Assembly (NCBI GenBank): GCA_936936565.1
Contig: CAKZIX010000134.1
Coordinates: forward strand, 1 to 43,991
Length of the DNA stretch: 43,991 nt
DNA from: an uncultured Nocardiaceae bacterium
GTDB taxonomy: Bacteria > Actinomycetota > Actinomycetes > Mycobacteriales > Mycobacteriaceae
Direction: 5' to 3'
Positions 32,778-40,207 of this stretch are shown here, piece after piece. Numbering within the stretch: the first letter of the stretch is position 1; each line of letters opens with the position of its first letter. A program made the position numbers and the translations under genes. The notes under the pieces were generated by a model that was given only the letters and a program-made list of their open reading frames with translations, ran no database searches and had not been told where the DNA came from.

Positions 32778-34400
32778 GTGAGCGATAACCCCGAAATCCC
32801 GCCCCGGGACCCCGCTCGCCATCCCGGCTTCGACAACTACCCGCCGCGCCACACCCCAACCCGCCGCACCCCGCTGCCGCCACTGCATCCGGTCGAGCCG
32901 CGCGACTCGAGTGCGCCGCCCGGCGACTGGCCGACGGACGACCCGGAGAAACCGCAACGGACACAGAAAGTTCCGCGCAAACTGACGGTTACGCGGGTGG
33001 CCGCGATGCGCAGCCGCGAGCTCACCGGCAAGGGCATCGCGTCGTTTCAGCGCGCGGCCAAGGCCGACGGGGCGGACAAGTCGGGGCTGACGGCGCTCAC
33101 CTACGCGGTGATGGCGAACTTCGCCACGGACGCGGCTTTGGCTGTGGCGCTTGCGAACACGTTGTTCTTTTCGGCCGCCACGGCCGAAAGCAAGACGAAA
33201 GTCGCCCTCTACCTTGTCATTACGCTGGCTCCGTTCGCCATGATCGCACCGGTGATCGGGCCCGCGCTCGACCGCATCCAGCGGGGCCGGCGGTTGTCGA
33301 TGGCGGCCTCGTTCGTGCTGCGCGGGGTGCTGGCCGTGATCTTGATCTTCAACTTCGACAGCTGGCTGCTGTATCCGGCGGCACTAGGCATGCTGGTGCT
33401 GTCGAAGTCGTTCGCCGTGCTCAAGAGCGCGGTCACCCCACGCGTGCTACCCCCGACGATCGATCTGGTGCGCGTCAATTCACGGCTCACCGTGTTCGGC
33501 ATGGTCGGCGGCACCATCGGGGCGGGGGCGATCGCCGGCGCGCTCGCGCTGCTCGTCGGGTCGACGGGCGCGTTGTGGCTGGTCGCGGTGCTCGCCGTCG
33601 GCGGCGCGATCCTGAGCATGCGCATCCCGTCGTGGGTGGAGGTCACCGAGGGCGAGGTACCCGCCACGCTGGCCTACCACGAGGAACAGCACACGGCCCC
33701 GCTCGATCGCGATGCCCAGGCCGCCGTCACACCCAGCAAACGCCGTCAACCGCTGGGCCGCGCGTCGGTCACCGGGCTCTGGGGCACCAGCGCGATTCGG
33801 CTGGTCACCGGGTTCCTCACCCTCTACGTCGCATTCGTCGCCAAGTCGCAGACCGAGCATTCGGCATGGCGGCAGGCTGCCATGCTCGCCCTGATCGGCG
33901 CCGCGGCGGGCATCGGCAACTTCGCGGGCAACGCCGCCGGCGCCCGAATCACGTTGGGCAATCCTGCGGTCGTCGTGCTGCGCTGCACCATCGCGGTCAC
34001 CGCGGTCACGGTGTTCGCCGCGATCGTCGACGGCCTGTGGTCGACGGCGCTGGTCGCCCTCGTCGCATCGGTGGCCAGTTCGCTCGCGAAGGTGTCGCTG
34101 GACGCCTCACTGCAGGACGATCTGCCCGAGGAATCGATCGCATCCGGGTTCGGCCGCTCGGAAACGGCGTTGCAGCTGTCCTGGGTGGCGGGCGGCGCGA
34201 TGGGCGTGCTGCTGCCCACCGAGTACTGGATCGGGTTCACCGTGATCTCGGTGTTCGTCGCCCTTGGCCTGCTGCAGACGATCCTCAGCCACACCGGGCA
34301 TTCGCTGCTGCCCGGCTTCGGCGGCAACCGTCCGGACCATGCCGAGCAAGAAATGCCCAAGCGCGGTTTCGCGAGTTCGTCAGAAAGGCTTTCCCAGTGA
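32778..34400 (+). CDS. MFS transporter (Rv0876c-like)
   Basis: 540 residues from GTG at 32778. A long, proline-rich cytoplasmic N-terminus (about 1-75) is followed by membrane helices, including ITLAPFAMIAPVIGPALDRI (residues 145-164) with the MFS loop motif as LDRIQRGRRLSMAASF. Other helices: IGAGAIAGALALLVG, STALVALVASVASSLAK and GGAMGVLLPTEYWIGF. It corresponds to Rv0876c by context and layout. Substrate unknown. The last four bases overlap the DUF2771 gene (GTGA), so it is part of an operon QC-MFS-DUF2771. Confidence 0.9.
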   Translation: MSDNPEIPPRDPARHPGFDNYPPRHTPTRRTPLPPLHPVEPRDSSAPPGDWPTDDPEKPQRTQKVPRKLTVTRVAAMRSRELTGKGIASFQRAAKADGADKSGLTALTYAVMANFATDAALAVALANTLFFSAATAESKTKVALYLVITLAPFAMIAPVIGPALDRIQRGRRLSMAASFVLRGVLAVILIFNFDSWLLYPAALGMLVLSKSFAVLKSAVTPRVLPPTIDLVRVNSRLTVFGMVGGTIGAGAIAGALALLVGSTGALWLVAVLAVGGAILSMRIPSWVEVTEGEVPATLAYHEEQHTAPLDRDAQAAVTPSKRRQPLGRASVTGLWGTSAIRLVTGFLTLYVAFVAKSQTEHSAWRQAAMLALIGAAAGIGNFAGNAAGARITLGNPAVVVLRCTIAVTAVTVFAAIVDGLWSTALVALVASVASSLAKVSLDASLQDDLPEESIASGFGRSETALQLSWVAGGAMGVLLPTEYWIGFTVISVFVALGLLQTILSHTGHSLLPGFGGNRPDHAEQEMPKRGFASSSERLSQ

Positions 34401-34939
34401 AGATCGCCGCTCTCGGCGCCGTCCTGCTCGCGGTCGTCGCGGCCATCGTCGTCCCGACCTTCCTGCTGGTCCGCGACGCGGAGCCACACCGGCCGACGCT
34501 CACCGCCTACGCCGGCGGCACCAGCATCCGGGTCGAGCCGTACCGGTACTGCACCGTCAACCTCGAAGACTGTGTCGACGGCGGCTCCGCCCGCCTCGAG
34601 GTGCGCCCCGACGAGCCGCTGCAGGTCTCGCTGCCCGCGGAGATCGCCGACGCACCGCTGTGGCGGCTGCTCATGGTCTACGAGGGTGCCGACGGCCAGC
34701 CCGTCGAGCGGCTGCAGTACTTCACCCGCCGCGGCGCCGAGCCGCAGCCGCTGCGAGACGGCGGCGAGCCCAGCCTCGACGGACTGAACGGCATTCCCGG
34801 TCGTTCGTCGCTGACCATTCAGTGGCCGGAACGGCCGCACCTGCAGTTGGCCGGGATCGAGATCTCGCTGCCGTCCGCCGTGGTCGACCAGGAGGGAAAT
34901 CCGTTCGTGCACGCCACCTGGTCGATCAAGACGACCTAG
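34397..34939 (+). CDS. DUF2771-like membrane-anchored exported protein (Rv0875c-like)
   Basis: 180 residues from GTG at 34397. One N-terminal membrane helix (VKIAALGAVLLAVVAAIVVP) anchors an extracytoplasmic domain with two nearby cysteines (YRYCTVNLEDC) that may form a disulfide. Downstream are beta-rich segments (LQVSLPAEIADAPLWRLLM, SSLTIQWPERP, LAGIEISLPSAVV). This fits the DUF2771 family. Function unknown. Translational overlap with the MFS gene suggests it assists the transporter, but this is an inference. Its stop shares CTAG with the convergent cold-shock gene. Confidence 0.82.
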   Translation: MKIAALGAVLLAVVAAIVVPTFLLVRDAEPHRPTLTAYAGGTSIRVEPYRYCTVNLEDCVDGGSARLEVRPDEPLQVSLPAEIADAPLWRLLMVYEGADGQPVERLQYFTRRGAEPQPLRDGGEPSLDGLNGIPGRSSLTIQWPERPHLQLAGIEISLPSAVVDQEGNPFVHATWSIKTT

Positions 34940-35361
34940 CGGTCGAGCTCCCGGGCCACCGCCCGCATCACTTCGGCAATCGTCTGCCCGGCCTTGCGGT
35001 CGGGGTATTTGCCGCGCCGTAGCTCGGGCTGCACCGTGGCCTCGAGCACCTTGATCATGTCTTCGACCATGCCGTGCAGCTCGTCGGGCGTGTGCTTGCG
35101 CGGCGCGGCTTCCTTGCGGACTTCCTTCTGCCCCTGACGCACCGACGGCACCGGGTCCAGCAGCTTCAGCGACAGGGCCTGCGGGCCACGCTTGCCCGCC
35201 GCCATACCGAATTCGACGCGCTGGCCCGGCTTGAGTCCTTCGACACCCTTGGGCAGCGCTGAAGAGCGGACGTAGACGTCTTCGCCTTCGTCCTGCGCGA
35301 GAAAGCCGAAGCCCTTCTCGACGTCGTACCACTTCACCTTGCCGGTTGGCACTGCACTCAC
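34936..35361 (-). CDS. cspB: CspB-like cold-shock domain protein with C-terminal extension
   Basis: 141 residues from GTG at 35361, or 138 from GTG at 35352. The cold-shock domain spans about 1-70: GKVKWYDVEKGFGFL (RNP-1 KGFGFL), DVYVRSSALPKGV (RNP-2 region) and GQRVEFGMAAGKRGPQAL. A charged linker leads to a conserved C-terminal helix pair (TPDELHGMVEDMIKVLEA, TVQPELRRGKYPDR). The tail is shared with Rv0871 (CspB) of mycobacteria and absent from ordinary CspA. Expected role: single-stranded RNA/DNA binding. The start is divergent from the small membrane gene (83 bp). Confidence 0.93.
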   Translation of the reverse strand: MSAVPTGKVKWYDVEKGFGFLAQDEGEDVYVRSSALPKGVEGLKPGQRVEFGMAAGKRGPQALSLKLLDPVPSVRQGQKEVRKEAAPRKHTPDELHGMVEDMIKVLEATVQPELRRGKYPDRKAGQTIAEVMRAVARELDR

Positions 35362-35431
35362 CCGTTCGTCAGTTGGTCGCGAAACAGCGCGCCAGCTTAC
35401 CCCGGGAGGATGTCGGGCGGCACGTTGGTTT

Positions 35432-35437
35432 TACCGT
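35432..35437 (+). promoter_or_regulatory. Probable leaderless -10 (TACCGT) for the small membrane protein
   Basis: TACCGT followed after 7 nt by GTG at 35445; no ribosome-binding sequence precedes the start. Same hexamer as in front of the DUF2530 gene. Confidence 0.5.
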
Positions 35438-35444
35438 AGACGAC

Positions 35445-35714
35445 GTGGCCCACAACCCCTCCGACACGCCCCCGACGAAACGCTCGGCAACCTCCGTGGT
35501 GGTGGGTCTCGCGCTCGCGCTGTTCGGCGTCGGGCTGCTCGCGGTCGCCGTCATCTTCGTGCTGTCGGCCGCGGGCCGGACGCCGGGCCTCTGGCTCTAC
35601 CTGACGGCAATGGCCGCTCCAATCGGGTTGTTGCTGGCAATTGTCTTCATCGTGGTTTCCGGGAGCCGCGCACATCGTCCGAAGCGTCCGAATCGCACCG
35701 GCTCCGGTGTGTGA
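35445..35714 (+). CDS. Small two-helix membrane protein
   Basis: 89 residues from GTG at 35445. A cytoplasmic N-terminus with Pro/Ser/Thr is followed by TM1 at about 20-43 (TSVVVGLALALFGVGLLAVA) and TM2 at about 52-74 (LYLTAMAAPIGLLLAIVFIV), and a basic tail (RAHRPKRPNRTG). No motif is recognised. Its stop codon (TGA 35712-35714) lies inside the CRP site for the rpfA leader, so the two features are packed together. An unknown function is the honest call. Confidence 0.72.
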   Translation: MAHNPSDTPPTKRSATSVVVGLALALFGVGLLAVAVIFVLSAAGRTPGLWLYLTAMAAPIGLLLAIVFIVVSGSRAHRPKRPNRTGSGV

Positions 35715-35725
35715 TCTTCATCACA
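35710..35725 (+). promoter_or_regulatory. CRP-type site upstream of rpfA
   Basis: TGTGATCTTCATCACA is a perfect TGTGA-N6-TCACA palindrome, the consensus for cAMP-CRP. CRP (Rv3676) is known to control rpfA in M. tuberculosis. The site is about 440 bp before the rpfA start codon, because a long riboswitch leader intervenes. Confidence 0.8.
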
Positions 35726-35875
35726 TCACGGCAGGATATCGGCTGGACAACGGCCCGCTACGAACCGTGACACGCCGCATCTAGCTGGGAAGAAACGCCT
35801 GGCGAATAAATCGGCTCGATAGTGGGCAGTGACCGCGCCGGGTTATCGAATGGTGATTTTTCGCGCCCGCGGTTC

Positions 35876-35881
35876 TAGGGT
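35876..35881 (+). promoter_or_regulatory. Possible -10 of the rpfA leader (TAGGGT)
   Basis: A TANNNT hexamer about 50 nt before the riboswitch. A start near 35888 would give a leader of about 277 nt. A second possible -10 (TACGAA, 35759-35764) fits the CRP spacing better. The transcription start is not resolved. Confidence 0.35.
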
Positions 35882-35924
35882 CGTTCCCGGTTGGACACCC
35901 AACCGATTTGGCCCCGCCGCACCG

Positions 35925-36146
35925 AGCCTCGTCCCGCGGAACCGGATCCCCAACGAACGCCAAGGGACGAGGGCGGGGGACCCACGTCCCCAGCGGGACA
36001 CGGAGGAACGCGACGCACAGATCGGCACACGACGCCGATCCGCCGCCGACCTCCTTGGGGTGAAGCCGCAAAGGTCCACACCAGGACCGGGCCGGCCGGA
36101 CTACCTCTCAGTCCGAACCCGACAGCTGACCTCGCACGTGCGTACG
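35925..36146 (+). ncRNA. c-di-AMP (ydaO-yuaA type) riboswitch in the rpfA leader
   Basis: The leader holds conserved ydaO segments: a GGGGGACCCACGTCCCC hairpin at about 35975-35991, TTGGGGTGAAGCCGCA at 36055-36070, and the 3' block AACCCGACAGCTGACCTCG at 36117-36135. Known ydaO elements bind c-di-AMP and usually switch gene expression off when the ligand is bound. The family precedes rpf genes in Streptomyces and other actinobacteria. The 5' limit is approximate; 18 nt separate the 3' end and the rpfA ATG. Confidence 0.88.
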
Positions 36147-36164
36147 GAGAGGACCTCAACCGAT

Positions 36165-36830
36165 ATGAGTGGACGTCACCGCAAGCCTTCCTCCACTGGA
36201 CGCACCGTCGCCAAGGTCGCCGTTACCGGCGCCATCGTCGGCGGCGCCGGAGTCGCTTTCGCTGCCAACGCCAACGCCGCCCCGGATTCCGACTGGGACC
36301 GCCTCGCACAGTGCGAGTCCACCGGCAACTGGGCCATCAACACCGGCAACGGCTACCAGGGTGGCCTGCAGTTCTCGCCGAGCACCTGGACCGCGCACGG
36401 CGGTGGCCAGTACGCGCCCACCGCGAACCAGGCCAGCCGCGAAGAGCAGATCGCCGTTGCCGAGCGCGTGCTCGCGACGCAGGGCTGGAACGCATGGCCG
36501 TCCTGCTCGGCCAAGCTCGGCCTGAGCTCGGCGCCCACGCAGCGCGCCGTCTCCCCGGACGCACCGAAGTCCGCTCCGGCCCCCGCCAAGCCCGCACCCG
36601 CCAAGCCGGCCCCGGCGCCGAGCGCCCCGCAGGTCCAGCAGGTGCAGACCGACCCGACCAAGCAGGTCTTCGACGGCATCGACGGTGCCATCAAGGCGGT
36701 GCAGTCCAACGGCACCCAGATCCCGCAGCAGGTGCTCGACGCCTACAACGCCACCAAGAACTCGGGCGTCAAGCTCGACCCGGCGATCACGAACTTCTTC
36801 CAGGCGAACAAGGGCCTGCTGCCCAAGTAA
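36165..36830 (+). CDS. rpfA: Resuscitation-promoting factor RpfA
   Basis: 221 residues from ATG at 36165. A Sec signal (AKVAVTGAIVGGAGVAFAAN) is cleaved near ANA (about 39). The lysozyme-like Rpf domain (about 40-120) has catalytic E51 in QCESTGNWAINTGNGYQGG, and the disulfide pair C50 and C114. An Ala/Pro/Lys linker (APAKPAPAKPAPAP) leads to a short helical C-terminal region (DGIDGAIKAVQSN...NFFQANKGLLPK). It corresponds to Rv0867c. Rpf proteins cleave peptidoglycan and wake dormant cells. Regulation is layered: CRP site and c-di-AMP riboswitch upstream, terminator downstream. Confidence 0.96.
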   Translation: MSGRHRKPSSTGRTVAKVAVTGAIVGGAGVAFAANANAAPDSDWDRLAQCESTGNWAINTGNGYQGGLQFSPSTWTAHGGGQYAPTANQASREEQIAVAERVLATQGWNAWPSCSAKLGLSSAPTQRAVSPDAPKSAPAPAKPAPAKPAPAPSAPQVQQVQTDPTKQVFDGIDGAIKAVQSNGTQIPQQVLDAYNATKNSGVKLDPAITNFFQANKGLLPK

Positions 36831-36844
36831 GCCGCGCCACACAC

Positions 36845-36876
36845 CGTGCCCCGCACCCCGATGGGTGTGGGGCACG
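36845..36876 (+). terminator. Hairpin terminator after rpfA
   Basis: Arms 36845-36858 and 36863-36876 form a 14-bp stem (one G-T pair) with a 4-nt loop, followed by TTGCTGTT. It lies 15 bp after the rpfA stop and before the thioesterase gene. Confidence 0.78.
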
Positions 36877-36898
36877 TTGCTGTTGACAGGATGGCGCT

Positions 36899-37657
36899 GT
36901 GACGATCCCCACGCCGCTCCCGCCGTGCCCGGACCTGAGCCGGGCGTTCACCACCGGCTGGCCGGTGCGCTGGGCGGATACCGACGCCGACGACCGGCTG
37001 CGGCTGGACACGGTCGCCCGCTATCTGCAGGACATCGGCTACGAGCATCTGAGCGTGGTGCCGGACGGCGCCAATCATCCGGGGTGGATCGTGCGGCGCA
37101 CCGTCATCGACGTGCTGGCGCCCATCGGGCACCTGGATCGGGTGACGTTGCACCGGTGGTCCTCGGGCCTGTCCAATCGCTGGTGCAACATGCGCATCCG
37201 GATCGACAGCGAGTCCGGGGGCCGCGTGGAGACCGAAGCGTTTCTGATCCACGTGGACACCGTCCACGCCCGCCCGAAGCGGATGAGCGACGAGTTCATG
37301 GCACCGATGCTGGCGCACACCACCGAGCACCGGCTGCGGTGGAAAGCGGCGCTCGCGGAGTTCGATCCGGCGCGCGCGGAGGCCAGTCAGCCGTTCCAGC
37401 TACGGGTGAGCGACGTGGACCGTTTCGGCCACGTCAACAACGCCGTCTATTGGCAGGCGGTGGAGGAGCAGATCGCCAAGTTCCCCGGCTTCACGGAGTT
37501 GCCGTACCGGGCGATAGTCGAGCATGTCGGGGCGATCATGCCGGGCGACACCGTCGACGTACGGGCCCGGCGTGCGGAAGGCCGCCTCGACATTCAGGTC
37601 GAGGCGGCCGGGAAAGTTGCGGCGCTGGCGCGGGTGGAACCGACCGTCAGCGGTTGA
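36899..37657 (+). CDS. Acyl-ACP thioesterase-like protein (double hot-dog)
   Basis: 252 residues from GTG at 36899. Two hot-dog domains of the FatA/FatB type: an N-terminal VRWADTDADDRLRLDTVARY, and a C-terminal LRVSDVDRFGHVNNAVYW whose N-x-H-x2-N-x4-Y pattern resembles the FatA/4-HBT active site. FKNPHD is not needed in this family. Expected reaction is hydrolysis of acyl-ACP or acyl-CoA thioesters, in the cytoplasm. It follows the rpfA terminator and probably has a separate promoter. The end overlaps the opposite-strand small gene by 11 bp. Confidence 0.9.
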   Translation: MTIPTPLPPCPDLSRAFTTGWPVRWADTDADDRLRLDTVARYLQDIGYEHLSVVPDGANHPGWIVRRTVIDVLAPIGHLDRVTLHRWSSGLSNRWCNMRIRIDSESGGRVETEAFLIHVDTVHARPKRMSDEFMAPMLAHTTEHRLRWKAALAEFDPARAEASQPFQLRVSDVDRFGHVNNAVYWQAVEEQIAKFPGFTELPYRAIVEHVGAIMPGDTVDVRARRAEGRLDIQVEAAGKVAALARVEPTVSG

Positions 37658-37850
37658 TGACCGTGTGCGGGTGTGCGTAGGGCAGCGCCTCGGCGGGCAG
37701 CGGGAATTCGGTGTCCTCGCCGAACGGCGACAGGCTGCCCGCGCGCGAGGAGGAGAGCTCGGTCACTGCGTGATCGCCGTCTGCCATCTTCGGCCAGCCG
37801 TTGTCGACGTACGCCGGCTTCTTGTTCTTCTTCGCTGCTTTGAGTGCCAC
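37647..37850 (-). CDS. Small conserved lysine-rich protein
   Basis: 67 residues from GTG at 37850. The N-terminus is basic (ALKAAKKNKKPAYVDNGWPK), and the rest (ADGDHAVTELSSSRAGSL, SPFGEDTEFPLPAEALPYAH) is polar with no membrane segment. It overlaps the thioesterase gene by 11 bp at its 3' end. The basic start and strong codon-level regularity argue for a real gene, but I recognise no family. It starts divergent to the helicase-associated gene across a 39-bp gap containing a palindrome. No function assigned. Confidence 0.68.
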   Translation of the reverse strand: MALKAAKKNKKPAYVDNGWPKMADGDHAVTELSSSRAGSLSPFGEDTEFPLPAEALPYAHPHTVINR

Positions 37851-37861
37851 GCGGTCATTTT

Positions 37862-37871
37862 GACATATGTC
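37862..37871. promoter_or_regulatory. GACATATGTC palindrome between divergent genes
   Basis: Perfect 10-bp palindrome centred in the 39-bp gap between the small lysine-rich gene and the helicase-associated gene. TTGACA, a possible -35 for the plus strand, overlaps it at 37860-37865. A shared operator is possible but untested. Confidence 0.4.
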
Positions 37872-37889
37872 TGGCAGGCTGGATCAGCA

Positions 37890-40166
37890 ATGTCCTCGCC
37901 CGTGCCCAGCCTCGAATCGGAGTCGTCGCTGCACGAGTGGCTTTCGACACGTTCGGACGCCTACCTCGTGGAGCTGCTGACCCGTCGGGCCGATCTGATC
38001 GTGCCGCCGCCGACCAGTCTCGCCGTGCTGGCCGCGCGGGCGGAACAGCGACCGTCGGTGCAGCGCGCCGCCGACGAGCTGAACACCGTCGCACTCACCG
38101 TGATCGAGGTACTGCTGGCCGCGGGCGCTCCGGCCGAGCCGGTGCGTCGCGAGCATGTCCTGCAGGTGCTGAAGGGCCGCGCGCCCGACAAGCTGCTCGC
38201 GGCCGCCGTCGACGAGCTCCGCGCGCTCGCGATCGTGTGGGGCGACCGGGTGCTGCGGCTGGTGCCGGCGGCGGCGGGCGTGCTGCCCTGGCCGCAGGGC
38301 CGCTCGCTCGACGTCGGCGAACCCCGGTCGGCGGCCGCCATCGAGGCCGCGCTGGCGACGGTGTCCGAACCGGAACGTGCTCTGCTGGAGAAGCTTTCGA
38401 CGTCGTCGCCGGTGGGACGCACCCGTGATGCCGCACCCGGCACGCCCGCCGATCGTCCGGTGCAGCGACTGCTGACGCTCGGGCTGCTCGACTGGGTGGA
38501 CGAGCAGACCGTGGAGCTGCCCGTCCAGGTCGGGCAGGTGCTGCGCGGTGATCCGGTCACCGACCCGGCGGTGCTCACCCAGCCACCACTGCCGGCCACC
38601 AAGTACAAGGCCGCCGACGTCAACGGCGTGGCGGCCGGGGAAGCGCTGGAGCTGCTGCGCCATTGCGCCGCCGTGCTGGACGTGCTGGGTGAGGGTCCCG
38701 CGCCGGCGTTGCGCGCCGGCGGGATGGGCGTGCGCGAATTGCGCCGGATCGGCAAGGTCACGGCGCTCGACGAGGCGCGTGTCAGCCTGCTCGTCGAGGT
38801 GCTCGCCGCGGCGGGATTGATCGCCAGCGGCCGGCTGGAAACCTCCGACCTGCTCGACGAGTTCTGGGCCCCGACGGTTGCGGCCGACGCGTGGCTGGAG
38901 GCACCCCCGGAGCGGCGCTGGGCGGCGCTGGCCGCGACCTGGCTGGACTTGCCCCGGCGCCCGTGGCTGGTGGGTATGCGCGATGCCAACGACAAGCCGA
39001 TTTCGGCGTTGTCCGACGAGGTCCGCAGCGCCACCGCGGCGCGCGACCGCGCCTTGGTACTGGCCGTGCTGGCCGAGTTGCCCAGCGGACAGGCCACCGA
39101 TGCCGCCGCGATCGCGCGGGTGCTGGCGTGGCGCCGGCCACGCTGGACGGCGCGGTTCGCCGAGTCGACGGTCGCCCGGACGCTCCACGAGGCGGCCGCA
39201 CTCGGGGTGCTCGGCCGCGGTGCCCTGAGCTCGCCCGGACGCGCGCTGCTGCACGGCGGGGACGCCGAGGCCGAAATGGCGGCAGCGCTACCCGAACCCG
39301 TGGATTACGTTCTGGTGCAAGCGGATCTGACGGTGATCGCGCCCGGACCGTTGACCGCCGAGCTGCAGCACCAGCTCGTGCGCGTCGCCGACGTTGAATC
39401 TGCCGGGGCCGGAGCGGTTTTCCGGATCAGCGAGACCAGCGTACGGCGCGGGCTCGACACCGGGATGACGGCCTCGGAGTTGCACGCGTTGTTTGCCACT
39501 CACTCGAAAACCGAAGTGCCACAGTCGCTGACGTATCTGATCGACGATGTCGCCCGCAGACACGGGCAATTGCGCGCCGGCGTCGCGGAATCCTTTGTGC
39601 GTTGCGAAGATCCGGCGCTGTTGGCGCAAGTACTTGCCTCGCCGCTGGCCGAAGGGCTGGCCCTGCGCGCCCTGGCGCCCACGGTCGCCATCTCACAGGC
39701 GCCCTTGGCCGAGGTGCTCACCCAACTGCGCGCCGCGGGATTCGCGCCGGCGGGAGAGGATTCGTCGGGCTCGATCATCGATCTGTCGGCGCACGGCGTG
39801 CGGTTGAGCAATCGCCGCCCGCGCGGCCAGCTGCGCATGCCGGGCCCGCCCACACCGCAACAGATCGAGCACGCGGTGCGCGAGATGCGGGCCGGAGATC
39901 GTGCCGCGCAAGCGAATTCGTCCGGTGCCGTACGTGCCGACGGTACCCGCGCCACGGGCGCGGCCACCGTGGCGCTGCTGCAGCTGGCGGTGCGCGCAAA
40001 GCGCGGCGTCAGCATCGGCTACGTCGACGCCCAAGGCACCGCGTCTCAGCGGATTGTCGAGCCGCTCGCGGTGGGCGGCGGCCAACTAGACGCGTTCGAT
40101 CCGGCCACGGGGTCGGTGCGCAAGTTCACGCTGCACCGGATCTCGTCTGTTGCCTTGGTGGACTGA
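37890..40166 (+). CDS. Helicase-associated domain protein (Rv0862c-like, XPB/Ssl2-like N-terminal region)
   Basis: 758 residues from ATG at 37890. No Walker A/B helicase motifs are visible, unlike a true helicase. The protein is mostly helical, with winged-helix-like repeats (SLHEWLSTRSDAYLVELL, RREHVLQVLKGRAPDKL, RIGKVTALDEARVSLL, SLTYLIDDVARRHGQLRAGV). It ends in a strand-rich WYL-like region (VRAKRGVSIGYVDAQGTAS). These match the family next to XPB helicases in actinobacteria (Rv0862c). Partnership with the XPB helicase 2 kb downstream is inferred from this conserved proximity. A hairpin terminator follows. Confidence 0.9.
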   Translation: MSSPVPSLESESSLHEWLSTRSDAYLVELLTRRADLIVPPPTSLAVLAARAEQRPSVQRAADELNTVALTVIEVLLAAGAPAEPVRREHVLQVLKGRAPDKLLAAAVDELRALAIVWGDRVLRLVPAAAGVLPWPQGRSLDVGEPRSAAAIEAALATVSEPERALLEKLSTSSPVGRTRDAAPGTPADRPVQRLLTLGLLDWVDEQTVELPVQVGQVLRGDPVTDPAVLTQPPLPATKYKAADVNGVAAGEALELLRHCAAVLDVLGEGPAPALRAGGMGVRELRRIGKVTALDEARVSLLVEVLAAAGLIASGRLETSDLLDEFWAPTVAADAWLEAPPERRWAALAATWLDLPRRPWLVGMRDANDKPISALSDEVRSATAARDRALVLAVLAELPSGQATDAAAIARVLAWRRPRWTARFAESTVARTLHEAAALGVLGRGALSSPGRALLHGGDAEAEMAAALPEPVDYVLVQADLTVIAPGPLTAELQHQLVRVADVESAGAGAVFRISETSVRRGLDTGMTASELHALFATHSKTEVPQSLTYLIDDVARRHGQLRAGVAESFVRCEDPALLAQVLASPLAEGLALRALAPTVAISQAPLAEVLTQLRAAGFAPAGEDSSGSIIDLSAHGVRLSNRRPRGQLRMPGPPTPQQIEHAVREMRAGDRAAQANSSGAVRADGTRATGAATVALLQLAVRAKRGVSIGYVDAQGTASQRIVEPLAVGGGQLDAFDPATGSVRKFTLHRISSVALVD

Positions 40167-40172
40167 GGAATT

Positions 40173-40198
40173 CGCGCCCCGGCACCGGCCGGGGCGCG
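40173..40198. terminator. Hairpin between convergent genes
   Basis: 11-bp perfect stem (40173-40183 with 40188-40198) and 4-nt loop ACCG. It is GC-rich without a T-run. It lies between the convergent helicase-associated and lipoprotein genes and could serve both. Confidence 0.65.
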
Positions 40199-40207
40199 AC
40201 TGGCGAG

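Noticed and set aside
31834..32836. N-terminal extension of the ATPase or DUF3027 frame upstream of their starts
   Set aside because: The extension is antisense to the glutaminyl cyclase and low-complexity; the GTG at 31069 and ATG at 31833 fit the families and spacing.
36100..36164. A start codon within the riboswitch for a longer RpfA
   Set aside because: The conserved ydaO sequence and the signal peptide just after ATG 36165 support that start.
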